A stretch of 48,443 bases of DNA from a virus, in IMG/VR virus record IMGVR_UViG_3300028840_000605, positions 1 through 48,443 of that record. The stretch is one strand, 5' to 3'. The notes beneath the pieces are model-generated. The model did not search any database. It had not been told where the DNA came from and saw only the letters and a program-made list of their open reading frames with translations. This document shows positions 38,051 to 45,760 of this stretch, piece by piece. Position 1 is the stretch's first letter. Each line of letters begins with the position of its first letter. Both the position numbers and the translations under genes were made by a program.

Positions 38051-38695
38051 TTAACCTCCTAAAGTTCCGGCGACGCCGGTTTTTTCGATATCATCGCCAA
38101 CAATATCAACGGTAATATCGTAATCTTCATTAATAACGCCTTCGTCGCCAAGGATTTGTTCGGCGACCCGGCAACCTAATTGAACCGATCCCGTAAGAAC
38201 AACATACTCCCCGCGCGGAATTGGGTTATCTTTTTGCAATCCTTGAACCCAACGATTCGAAACTTCACCTTTAGTTTCTAATCCAAGGTGAATATTTCGA
38301 GCGTCCATGAGAACTTGATAAATCAAATCGAAAAGTTCGTCAATGGATTCATCGGCAACCGCGGCCGCTTCCTGAAAAGCCGCCATAGCGGCGGCGACTT
38401 GCGCCGCGGTCGCGTTCGGATCGTTAATAACGGAAAGATCGCCTTCGGCGGCGCTTGCGGTTGTTAATTCAATTCTAAAAATTGCGTCATGTTGAGTAAC
38501 CCCGTTTACCCGGCCGCCTTGCTTCGCAAAATCGCCCGAATGAAAAAATACTTGAACCATTCGATCATCGCCCAGCGCTTCGCCCGCGGCTTTCATTTGC
38601 CGTTGATAACCTATTGTTCTGTATCGACCATGTTCCGCCGGTCCAAGAACATTATTAATCAGACTATCTTTGACGGTTCGAAACATCATTGTCAT
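38051..38695 (-). CDS. head-tail connector / tail terminator candidate (214 aa)
   Basis: A protein of unknown family. N-terminal 'MFRTVKDSLINNVLGPAEHGRYRTIGY' and 'DRMVQVFFHSGDFAKQGG' are mixed alpha/beta. An alanine-rich helix (AAQVAAAMAAFQEAAAVADE) follows, with a C-terminal beta part ('RGEYVVLTGSVQLGCRV', 'YDITVDIVGDD'). Its place between the head genes and the sheath fits a tail terminator or connector (Mu gp37 region). The start ATG has GAAGGGC about 10 bases upstream and overlaps the previous stop by four bases. The sheath gene starts four bases after its end. Confidence 0.6.
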   Translation of the reverse strand: MTMMFRTVKDSLINNVLGPAEHGRYRTIGYQRQMKAAGEALGDDRMVQVFFHSGDFAKQGGRVNGVTQHDAIFRIELTTASAAEGDLSVINDPNATAAQVAAAMAAFQEAAAVADESIDELFDLIYQVLMDARNIHLGLETKGEVSNRWVQGLQKDNPIPRGEYVVLTGSVQLGCRVAEQILGDEGVINEDYDITVDIVGDDIEKTGVAGTLGG

Positions 38696-39102
38696 AACTG
38701 AAGCGCCCTTCGTAAATAAAGCCGGATAAACCCAATCGACCGGCCGCCTTCAGGCGGCCGCGTCGAATCAATAATAAAATCTTCTAAAGTCGCCGTTTGG
38801 GATGGGTCAACGGGAATCTTCACGATCCATTTTTCGCCCGCGGCCGGAACGCGCGAAAGCGCCGCCCGGCGTAACGTGACAACCGGCTTATTAATGACAA
38901 CTTCCTCCCCGGTGTCGGGATTAGTGCGAACGATGTCATAAAGGATTTGACCCCCTAATCTTTCGGGAACCAACGGATCCGCGGGATCGGCTATTTCGGT
39001 TATAATCGTTCCGTCGGGATCGATTAAGGTAACAGGAAGTTCCCATTCCCGATTAAGCGTTTTCTTTAGATCCGCGGCGACTTTTTCGCGAAGATTAACC
39101 AT
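38692..39102 (-). CDS. head completion / connector protein candidate (136 aa)
   Basis: A beta-rich protein ('LPVTLIDPDGTIITEIADPADP', 'GQILYDIVRTNPDTGEEVVINKPVVTLRRAAL', 'KWIVKIPVDPSQTATLEDFIID', read in parts). It resembles small connector proteins that sit between the portal and the tail, and it ends '...IGFIRLYLRRALQL'. The gene lies between the 71-residue gene and the 214-residue gene; Mu gp36 occupies the same place. A specific family was not recognised. Confidence 0.6.
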   Translation of the reverse strand: MVNLREKVAADLKKTLNREWELPVTLIDPDGTIITEIADPADPLVPERLGGQILYDIVRTNPDTGEEVVINKPVVTLRRAALSRVPAAGEKWIVKIPVDPSQTATLEDFIIDSTRPPEGGRSIGFIRLYLRRALQL

Positions 39103-39106
39103 TGGG

Positions 39107-39322
39107 TTATGACTGCTTTGTTACAATTTTCTTCAAGTCTTCGTCGACCTTTTCCGGCTTTACTTTTTCAACCGGTTTTTCGCCGATACAACCCAAAGCG
39201 ATAAGTTCTTTAACGCGTTCATCGGTTACGGCTTCGGGAATCGGTTCGTTTTGTCCGATCAACTTCTTACCAACCCGAAGAACCCCTTTCCCGATCCAAA
39301 CATAATTTTTTGACTTTGCCAT
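39107..39322 (-). CDS. small protein, Mu gp35-like by position (71 aa)
   Basis: The product starts MAKSKNYVWIGKGVLRVGKK and has 'TDERVKELIALGCIGEK', a short pattern seen in the small protein placed after the capsid gene in many Mu- and lambda-like phages. The C-terminus is lysine-rich. The start has AAGGAG ten bases upstream. It follows the terminator that closes the capsid transcript (39351-39383), so read-through or a separate promoter must supply its message. Confidence 0.6.
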   Translation of the reverse strand: MAKSKNYVWIGKGVLRVGKKLIGQNEPIPEAVTDERVKELIALGCIGEKPVEKVKPEKVDEDLKKIVTKQS

Positions 39323-39350
39323 TTCTAAAAACTCCTTCTTTGAAATGATG

Positions 39351-39383
39351 AAAAAGCGTTCCCGGCGTTAACCGGGAACGCTT
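39351..39383 (-). terminator. terminator after the major capsid gene
   Basis: AAGCGTTCCCGG (39354-39365) pairs perfectly with CCGGGAACGCTT (39372-39383) over a 6-base loop. On the minus strand it is followed by TTTTT (39351-39355). This is a strong intrinsic terminator, perhaps partly read through, that should raise capsid mRNA over the tail genes downstream. Confidence 0.85.
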
Positions 39384-39399
39384 GATTACCTATTACCCG

Positions 39400-40617
39400 T
39401 TAAGGCGTCAATGTTGCGGTGAACGTCACGAAGGCGTCGGTCATCGTGGTCGCGAAAATCGGCGCGCTTTGAGAACGAATCGTCACGTTCTTGTGATTCG
39501 TCGACATATATGCATCGAAATAAAACATTTCCGGCCGAACGGTATGACCTTGATTTTTTACTCTTGGCGGCATCGGTTGAAGCGACGGAGAGAACCCGAA
39601 CATTTCTTGATACATCGCGGCGCGTGTCGGAGTCATGGGAAGAACTTCGGACGGCCCGAAATACCGATCGCAACGCGCGCCGGAATAGGCTAAAAGCGCC
39701 TGATTGGTCGGCATATAAAGCGTTGCGGTTCCGGCGCTATTGGTGTAAACGTCAACATAGGTGAACAGCCAAACGGTGTATCCTTGCGGCGTCCGAAGTC
39801 GCCCGCGCGGAATCAAACCGGCATCGACAAACGGCATAAGATTGGGCGGAACCGGATTATTCGTCGCTACGTCGATCAACTCGAAACGCCTGTTATCGGC
39901 CAACGTTTGAACCGCCGTATTCGCCAACAGCGCTTCCATGGATCCGCCGCCCATGATAAGCATATCCGGCGTAACGTGAGCATCGGCCCGGATAAGCGCG
40001 CAACCGGTGTCGATGTCGCCTAAGATATCGGATGTTACGACATCCCATTTTGTCGCCGGGGTTATGGTATGCGTTGCCGGGCGATAAAAATCATAAATCA
40101 AATCGCTGTTAGTCGTTCCCAGGATTCCCGGCATTTCGCCCGTTAAAATTGACTGAGAAGCGAGATATTCATAAAGGCGAAGCATACGGCGAACGTGTTC
40201 TTGATGCTGGATTCGAGCAAGTTCCCGAAGACGATCAAGTTTATCCATATTCGCGTATGGATTTTCCCCGGCTAACCGACGATTCAATTGATCCGCTTCG
40301 ATTCCGCCTTCTTCTTCAATCAACGGATATACGCGAGAAACGGAAGTAAACTTTTGTTCTTGCGTATTTTGTTGACCTGATATCATTCGGGCATTGGTCC
40401 CGCGATGAATCAACGCGGCAAGGCGTTCATTCCCGCGAATGATATCAATTTCAACGATATTCGCATTGGGAGAAAACAAGGTTTTCCCGCCCGCGGCTGG
40501 ACGGCCGAAAAACGTTTGAAAAGCGGTCGGAACCGAAATAACTTCGCGGTCGTCGAAAACTTCGACCATATACCGGCTATAAGGATCAACCGCTAAAGGT
40601 GTCGTAAAAGCGCTCAT
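39400..40617 (-). CDS. major capsid protein (lambda gpE-like)
   Basis: A 405-residue capsid protein. 'FQTFFGRPAAGGKTLFSPNANIVEIDIIRGNERLA', then 'SVSRVYPLIEEEGGIEADQLNRRLAGENPY' and 'RLRELARIQHQEHVRRMLRLYEYLASQSILTG' (read in parts) match the gpE family of lambda-like phages in order and length. 'ILGDIDTGCALIRADAHVTPDMLIMG' is the usual middle part. 'FYFDAYMSTNHKNVTIRSQSAP' near the end is also characteristic. With the decoration protein it forms the icosahedral head. Its start at 40617 has GAGGTTTTT upstream, and a terminator follows its stop. Confidence 0.93.
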   Translation of the reverse strand: MSAFTTPLAVDPYSRYMVEVFDDREVISVPTAFQTFFGRPAAGGKTLFSPNANIVEIDIIRGNERLAALIHRGTNARMISGQQNTQEQKFTSVSRVYPLIEEEGGIEADQLNRRLAGENPYANMDKLDRLRELARIQHQEHVRRMLRLYEYLASQSILTGEMPGILGTTNSDLIYDFYRPATHTITPATKWDVVTSDILGDIDTGCALIRADAHVTPDMLIMGGGSMEALLANTAVQTLADNRRFELIDVATNNPVPPNLMPFVDAGLIPRGRLRTPQGYTVWLFTYVDVYTNSAGTATLYMPTNQALLAYSGARCDRYFGPSEVLPMTPTRAAMYQEMFGFSPSLQPMPPRVKNQGHTVRPEMFYFDAYMSTNHKNVTIRSQSAPIFATTMTDAFVTFTATLTP

Positions 40618-40679
40618 AATAAAAACCTCCGAAAAAATCTTGTAAAAAGTTTAGTTGTTTTGAATCCCTTTAAACCGGT

Positions 40680-41147
40680 TTAGGTGTTTTCAAACGAAGA
40701 AATATCGATCGTATCTTCGCAAAGAATCCCGCGGGAAGCGAGCCGATCGCGAACCGTCCGAAGATCAACGCAAGTGGCTTCGCCGGGCGCGGTTTCGATT
40801 ACAGTATCAAGCGTTTTCGAATTTTCGATAACGATTTGATTCTCATCGACCATAACGTTAAGGCCGACCATAATCGGCGCGTCGGTAACATCGCCCGCGA
40901 CAAGATCGGCGGCGGCAACGGAAGGCCCGACATAAATCCCTTGAGGAATCGCGGCCCCGGTTGTCGCGGTTTCATCGGTAAACGGAACCCATTTCTGACT
41001 TGCGGCAACCTTCGCCATAACGGTTCCGAAAACAAGCGCCGTGGCGCGCCCGGCGTCCTGTAACAGCGTTGCATCGCCAAGAACGGCGGCGTTCCCGAAA
41101 AGAACAAAGGGAACATTCGTGTTATTCAGTCTTACTTGTAAAGCCAT
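40680..41147 (-). CDS. head decoration protein (lambda gpD-like)
   Basis: A 155-residue protein. 'LGDATLLQDAGRATALVFGTVMAK', 'KWVPFTDETATTGAAIPQGIYVGPSVAAADLVAGDV', and 'VVIDTVIETAPG'-like content (here 'TLDTVIETAPGEATCVDLRTV') match the head decoration D/HDPD family (all read in parts). It stabilises the expanded capsid. The order protease/scaffold - decoration - capsid is as in lambda. The start has AAAGGAG. The C-terminal extension after about residue 130 is longer than in lambda gpD (110 residues). Confidence 0.87.
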   Translation of the reverse strand: MALQVRLNNTNVPFVLFGNAAVLGDATLLQDAGRATALVFGTVMAKVAASQKWVPFTDETATTGAAIPQGIYVGPSVAAADLVAGDVTDAPIMVGLNVMVDENQIVIENSKTLDTVIETAPGEATCVDLRTVRDRLASRGILCEDTIDISSFENT

Positions 41148-41212
41148 GATTTATACTCCTTTAAGCCTTCAAATTTAAACGTTAGCGGTATTGAATCGAA
41201 AAGCCCTTCCCC

Positions 41213-41626
41213 TTATGCCCCGCGGGCATCCGTCACGCGTTGAATAGCCGCTTGAAGATCTTGTTCACTGTTCAACGTACCATCCGGGGAGACGGCGTTA
41301 CCTTGTTCAACGGCGTTCGTTTCGCCGGTCGCTTCCGTTTCGCTTTGCGCGGTTTCGGAAGCGGCGGTTTCAGCTTGCGCGTCAAGAACGGCCGCCGCGC
41401 CTTCGAGCGCATCGAACCCGGATTCCCCGGTCAAAACCTTGACGGCAAGCGTCTTGATCGCTTCAGGATACTTCGATTCCTTGTTCAGATAAGGAACGAC
41501 TTTCTTGATCCGCGCTTCAACCCGATCGGAACCGGATTGACTTCCCTTCTCTCTTGCTTCGACGATCGCCGCGTCAAACTGAGCTTTGGCCCCGGCGTTT
41601 TCCTTCAGAAATTCCATTAAATCCAT
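41213..41626 (-). CDS. nested scaffold protein (lambda Nu3-like internal start)
   Basis: An in-frame ATG at 41626 inside the protease gene is preceded by GAAGGGAAAAAGACA, a good ribosome site. It would yield a 137-residue acidic helical protein, starting MDLMEFLKENAGAKAQFDAA, with repeated Glu/Ala/Gln content. This is how lambda makes Nu3 scaffold from the end of gene C. The internal site is visible; expression as a separate protein is inferred. Confidence 0.7.
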   Translation of the reverse strand: MDLMEFLKENAGAKAQFDAAIVEAREKGSQSGSDRVEARIKKVVPYLNKESKYPEAIKTLAVKVLTGESGFDALEGAAAVLDAQAETAASETAQSETEATGETNAVEQGNAVSPDGTLNSEQDLQAAIQRVTDARGA

Positions 41627-42640
41627 TGTCTTTTTCCCTTCATTTGCTTTTGATTGATTGATAGTTGTTTCCCCGTTAGCCGGATTTTCGTCAATATTAG
41701 GATCATTTGAAGAATTCGTCAACAACTTTTCGGAATCATTCCGATCCGCCGCAACGGAATTCCCGGCAATCTCTAACGATTGATTATCTTCCGCGCTAAA
41801 ACCCTTCCTTTTTTTATCGGCACAACCGGCCGTTATAACCATGTCAAATTTCAAGGCGTCGATCATTCCCGTCGAAAAGGCGTCCGGCTTTCCTTCGTCG
41901 GGATCCCACGCGATCAAAACGCCACCTTTTCCGAAATCAGAAATAACTTTTTCTTCGGCAATCTTCCGGCCTTCGGCGATTCGGGATATAAAAACCCGTT
42001 CCGTCGCGTCGATCCGTTCCCGGATTATATCGCGCCCTTCTTTGGTGTCGATATCGGGAAATTTCTTCGGCGCGTTCTTTGAAACGATCGTTATATCTTT
42101 TATTCCAAGGCGTTCATCGTAATTCTTCCAGGAAGTAAAAGCGACAACGACTCCGATCGATCCGAATTCATTCGTCGGCGCGGTCGCCCATATTTCGTCA
42201 GCCGCCGACGCCAACCAATAACCCGCGCTTGCGACTAACCCGGTCGCGATCGCTGTTACTTTCTTATGTTTTCTTAATTCCATGATTGCTTGATAAGTTT
42301 CGTCGAGTCCATCGACAACGCCGCCGGGAGTATCCATAATCAATCGAACTTCTTTAACCTGATCGCTTGCCTGAACCGTCATAACGGCGTCGATGATATC
42401 CTGATAAACGGTCGCGTTGAATCCAAAGAACTTGGAAATATACGACGGTTTCGCATTGGTCAACCGGCCTTTAATGGTGATATACGCCGTATCGCCTTGA
42501 ACGGAAAGGATATCGTTCGTCGCGCCTTCCGTTTGAAATATCTCGAAGGCTTTTTGACGATCTTCCAACGTCGCGTTTTCAATTTTTTCAAGATACTTTT
42601 TTAAATAGGTCGGTTCAACCGCCCAAAGCGTATTATCCAT
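41213..42640 (-). CDS. S49 head maturation protease fused to scaffold
   Basis: A 475-residue protein of the lambda gpC type. Residues 40-280 are an S49 (SppA-like) peptidase: 'GDTAYITIKGRL', 'VRLIMDTPGGVVDGLDE' and 'GLVASAGYW' with nucleophile Ser138. A basic residue near 188-193 is the likely general base. 'NEFGSIGVVVAF' and 'DITIVSKNAPKKFPD' are also conserved. Residues 339-475 are an acidic, Ala/Glu-rich helical scaffold, also encoded as a separate nested gene (41213-41626). The protease would remove scaffold during head maturation. The start has AGAGGGG. Confidence 0.9.
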   Translation of the reverse strand: MDNTLWAVEPTYLKKYLEKIENATLEDRQKAFEIFQTEGATNDILSVQGDTAYITIKGRLTNAKPSYISKFFGFNATVYQDIIDAVMTVQASDQVKEVRLIMDTPGGVVDGLDETYQAIMELRKHKKVTAIATGLVASAGYWLASAADEIWATAPTNEFGSIGVVVAFTSWKNYDERLGIKDITIVSKNAPKKFPDIDTKEGRDIIRERIDATERVFISRIAEGRKIAEEKVISDFGKGGVLIAWDPDEGKPDAFSTGMIDALKFDMVITAGCADKKRKGFSAEDNQSLEIAGNSVAADRNDSEKLLTNSSNDPNIDENPANGETTINQSKANEGKKTMDLMEFLKENAGAKAQFDAAIVEAREKGSQSGSDRVEARIKKVVPYLNKESKYPEAIKTLAVKVLTGESGFDALEGAAAVLDAQAETAASETAQSETEATGETNAVEQGNAVSPDGTLNSEQDLQAAIQRVTDARGA

Positions 42641-42652
42641 AATTGACCCCTC

Positions 42653-43465
42653 TTAATATACCGTTATTTCCGGCTTATCCGCTGTTTGAATTAAACGACC
42701 TTCCGCAATAATTCGAAACGATAATAACGTTGATAGATTATCTTGTATTATCAATTCTAAAGTTTCCCCCGGAAATAAGCGGATATTTGTTCCGTGTTTA
42801 TCCCGGCCGCCGAACGTATATCGAACCGCGATCCCGTGGACACCTTGCGCGGGATTCGACGCGTCGTACACGGTGTAATCATATGCATAGTTCGCTAATT
42901 CAAGATTTAATTTTATATTCCAAATATTTTTAAGAACGCCGTTGTTTTGTCTTAGAACAACGCCATTTGTCAAACCGTTTACTATATCCCCGAACTTTCC
43001 GAAGTCGGGCGCGTTATCACAAGTCATTTGAATCATTATCCGGGTTATGTCAACCGCTTGCCCGGAAACTTGTCCCGGCCCGCGAACCTCAAACGTTTGA
43101 GGCGTTATTGACCCATCAACATTTAAATCGCGCGTCGTATTAACCATTTGATCGCCCGCTTCAAAAGCGAAATCAAGCGGCGAATCAACGGTTATATTAT
43201 TTCCGGCAACCGCTAAAACTTCGCCGAAATAAAATTGATTCGCAACGGCCCCGGAAAAAACCCCTAACCAATCGCCGATAACAATTCCCGTCGAATCGGT
43301 AACAACTAAAAGGCGGCTATCAATGACCGCGTTAACGGCCAATGTTGCCAGATTTTTTAATTTAATAAAAAACAAATCAACCGGAACATGAACTATGTCG
43401 GGAAGCGCCAAAACTTCCGCGCCGTCGCGCCCGATCGGATCGTTTCCTATGATATCCCATTCCAT
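42653..43465 (-). CDS. structural protein (270 aa), between portal and protease
   Basis: A beta-rich protein without recognised family. 'VHVPVDLFFIKLKNLATLAV' near the start is followed by 'LLVVTDSTGIVIGDWLGVFSG' and 'QFYFGEVLAVAGNNITVDSPLDFAFEAGD'. 'NTTRDLNVDGSITPQTFEVRGPGQ' and 'RLFPGETLELIIQDNLSTL' complete a pattern like beta-sandwich capsid decoration proteins (all read in parts). It may stabilise or decorate the head. The gene starts at a TAATG overlap with the 89-residue gene and ends 12 bases before the protease gene. Confidence 0.6.
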   Translation of the reverse strand: MEWDIIGNDPIGRDGAEVLALPDIVHVPVDLFFIKLKNLATLAVNAVIDSRLLVVTDSTGIVIGDWLGVFSGAVANQFYFGEVLAVAGNNITVDSPLDFAFEAGDQMVNTTRDLNVDGSITPQTFEVRGPGQVSGQAVDITRIMIQMTCDNAPDFGKFGDIVNGLTNGVVLRQNNGVLKNIWNIKLNLELANYAYDYTVYDASNPAQGVHGIAVRYTFGGRDKHGTNIRLFPGETLELIIQDNLSTLLSFRIIAEGRLIQTADKPEITVY

Positions 43466-43734
43466 TATAAATGAACCTGAACCTTTCCGGCTTGCCGTTG
43501 AGCGTAAATATAAATATCAAGTGGATCCTTCCCGGATATTTTCGCCGCCGGAAGACGAAGCCGCGTTCCTTCGTCAGCTAAAACCGTCGGCGCGGTTCCG
43601 CCGGTTATGCGATACGTCGAATAATAAATCGCGCCGGTTTCAATAACGTAAACCGCGCCCGTCTTAACAGCCGTCGCGACCTTGACCCATGTATCAACCG
43701 GAATGTCAAACGATACTGGATTTTGCGACGGCAT
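43465..43734 (-). CDS. hypothetical small structural protein (89 aa)
   Basis: A short beta-rich protein: 'VSFDIPVDTWVKVATAVKTGAVYVIETGAIYYSTYRITGG' (read in parts), ending '...IYIYAQRQAGKVQVHL'. It has the look of a single beta-sandwich, as in head fibres or decoration proteins. It is coupled to the portal gene (1-bp overlap at 43734) and to the 270-residue structural gene. No family is recognised. Confidence 0.6.
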   Translation of the reverse strand: MPSQNPVSFDIPVDTWVKVATAVKTGAVYVIETGAIYYSTYRITGGTAPTVLADEGTRLRLPAAKISGKDPLDIYIYAQRQAGKVQVHL

Positions 43735-45389
43735 TATTCATCTTCCTTATCTTCTTTTACTTCCAAAGGCGCTTTAGCCGCCGCGCCCCATGGCGCGTTA
43801 GGTAGTTCTTCGAATTCGCGCGCCAATTTTGCCCGGTTCGCCTTTCCGCTTGATCCGTTATGATTTCTTGCAAGTCTGTCAAGTGTTACCGCGCCCATTT
43901 CAACATATTGCTTATCCGCCGCCGCGGTCTTTGACGGATCTATATTGGGCATCGGCGAGCCGACCCAACGGTTATTAATCCAGGCGGCTTTTAAGCGCGG
44001 ATCTAACCATCCGGGCGCGGAAATCCGCCCGGCGGCTATTTCTTCCGAAAGCCACATTTCATAAACCGGATTCAAGAAATCCGACGCCATTTCTTCGCGC
44101 CATATTTGCGCCACTCTCCAAAAGAGAATAAGCGACGCCCGCGACGCTGAGAAATTTTTGTCGAACTTCATCAAAAGAACTTCGATCGGCATCGACGACG
44201 CCGCGGCAAGATAAGAAGTAAACGAATGAACAAACGAATCAAACGATTCCGACGGCGCGGTTTCCGGGAACGCCTTTAAATCTTCGCCGCCGGTCAAATT
44301 GAAAACGCCAACGCTTCCAGGTGTATCCAAGGTCGCTTCCGGTAACGGCGAATAAGAAACCGTCGCGGCCAACGCGTCGGCCGCGTCCGTTGTTCCGTCA
44401 AAATCGGGCGCGGTTCCATAAAGGGAAGGAATCGGCCCGGCCCCGCGATTTGTCGCGATATCTTCAAACGGATTTGTCGCGTCCTTATCTTCCGCCGGTT
44501 TCGTATACATCATAATTGACGATTGATTAATCGCTTTCTTTATTTGCGCAGAAGTAAAATCGGTTATGTTCTCGAAATCCTGTATCGCTTGTGAAAGCCG
44601 GGAATACCCGCGTAATTGACCGGCGTATTCCTGCGAAAACCCATGTAACATAAAAATCCGTTTCGACCTGGACCCCCGCGCCGGAACGTCGACCGATTTA
44701 TAATAGCCGGGTTTCGACAAATCGGGAACCCATACGCGATATTCAACTTCGCGCCCTTGTTCATCGCGCTTAATTCCATCCTGCGAATATTGCGGCCCGA
44801 ATGTTGACGTAAAACCCCAGCCTTGAATTTGATCGGGATCAATGAATTCCCATTGAAGCGGATTCAATAAATGCTTTTCGCCGGAATAATAAAGACGAAT
44901 AAACGTGTCGTTATCTCTATGCTGGCAAATTTGATACAACCTATGGGATTGATAAAAGTTCATTAGCCCGGCGCGATGCTGAACTTTAGCCCGCGCCCAT
45001 GAATCGAAACGTTGTTCGACGTCATCGGCCCACGCTTCCGCTTGTTCCGGCGTTATACCTAAAATTTCCGCCTTTGGAGTCGCTTCCAACATTAAACCAA
45101 CGTCGGCGACAGTATCCGCGTAACGATCAACCAAGGCGCGCGCTTGCGAACTTTCGTGGTAAGCGTCTCGCGCATTTCGTCTTAACAAGGAATGGTTTAA
45201 AATTCGCCCGCGACCCGACGCCGATAAACCATAGGGCCATTTTGAACCGTCCGAACCGGATCCATAAGTATGACTATAGAAACCGGATCCGAACGAATAA
45301 CCGGCGGCGTTCTGTTTTACGGGTAAGGAAAGACTTTCAGCGGGCGGCGCGGGTAATAGCTTTTTACGGAAGAAATCTAATATTCCCAT
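43734..45389 (-). CDS. portal protein (lambda gpB-like)
   Basis: A 551-residue portal, close to lambda gpB in length (533). 'LLRRNARDAYHESSQARALVDRYADTVADVGL' (read in parts) near residue 70, then 'ERFDSWA'-like 'VEQRFDSWARAKVQHRAG', 'HRDNDTFIRLYYSGE', 'LQWEFIDPDQI', 'FMLHGF'-like 'RIFMLHGFSQEYAGQLRGYSRLSQAI', and 'MPIEVLLMKFDKNFSASRASLILFWR' are the family blocks. It forms the dodecameric ring at the packaging vertex. The start lies three bases after the gpW/DUF6148-like gene's stop. Confidence 0.93.
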   Translation of the reverse strand: MGILDFFRKKLLPAPPAESLSLPVKQNAAGYSFGSGFYSHTYGSGSDGSKWPYGLSASGRGRILNHSLLRRNARDAYHESSQARALVDRYADTVADVGLMLEATPKAEILGITPEQAEAWADDVEQRFDSWARAKVQHRAGLMNFYQSHRLYQICQHRDNDTFIRLYYSGEKHLLNPLQWEFIDPDQIQGWGFTSTFGPQYSQDGIKRDEQGREVEYRVWVPDLSKPGYYKSVDVPARGSRSKRIFMLHGFSQEYAGQLRGYSRLSQAIQDFENITDFTSAQIKKAINQSSIMMYTKPAEDKDATNPFEDIATNRGAGPIPSLYGTAPDFDGTTDAADALAATVSYSPLPEATLDTPGSVGVFNLTGGEDLKAFPETAPSESFDSFVHSFTSYLAAASSMPIEVLLMKFDKNFSASRASLILFWRVAQIWREEMASDFLNPVYEMWLSEEIAAGRISAPGWLDPRLKAAWINNRWVGSPMPNIDPSKTAAADKQYVEMGAVTLDRLARNHNGSSGKANRAKLAREFEELPNAPWGAAAKAPLEVKEDKEDE

Positions 45390-45391
45390 TA

Positions 45392-45676
45392 TTAGCGCGT
45401 CCTATTGTATTGTTTACGTCGAACGTTCAAATTCATTATACCGGTTCCATTCAAACGACGATAAAGGGATCGGATATTACTTTCAAGCGCGTCAACCGCC
45501 ATTTGAAGTTCTTCTAATCCCCGGTATTTCGTTTGCTGAGATCCTTCCCCGGTATCCAATCGATAAGAAGCAATCTCCGTTAACGCCGCGGAAAGCGCCG
45601 CATTGGCAAGCGCCAATTGTGCTTCCTTCGCGACAATTTCCGCGCGAATGGCGTCCCTTGTTGCGGTTGTTAGCAT
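45392..45676 (-). CDS. gpW-like / DUF6148-type head-tail joining protein
   Basis: 94 residues from ATG 45676, preceded by GAAGGGGGG; an upstream in-frame ATG at 45712 lacks a site and is less likely. The N-terminus 'DAIRAEIVAKEAQLALANAALSAAL' and the pattern 'TEIASYRLDTGEG ... YRGLEELQMAVDALESNIRSL' fit small proteins between terminase and portal (gpW or DUF6148), which have two helices around a beta hairpin. They close the portal and hold DNA in the head. The C-terminus is basic. Confidence 0.72.
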   Translation of the reverse strand: MLTTATRDAIRAEIVAKEAQLALANAALSAALTEIASYRLDTGEGSQQTKYRGLEELQMAVDALESNIRSLYRRLNGTGIMNLNVRRKQYNRTR

Positions 45677-45731
45677 CGCGACCCCCCTTCGAACCCTGAT
45701 AATGAAACGCAAAAAATCGTTAATTATTCAG

Positions 45732-45760
45732 GGATTAACACAAAGGAATCTATCTGTCAA
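45732..45760 (-). promoter_or_regulatory. candidate leftward promoter at the terminase-gpW junction
   Basis: On the minus strand there is a TTGACA (plus TGTCAA, 45755-45760), 17 bp, then TAATCC (45732-45737). The end of the spacer contains TTTGTGT as in PR2 and PR3. The -10 is weak. It could raise head gene expression. Confidence 0.35.
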
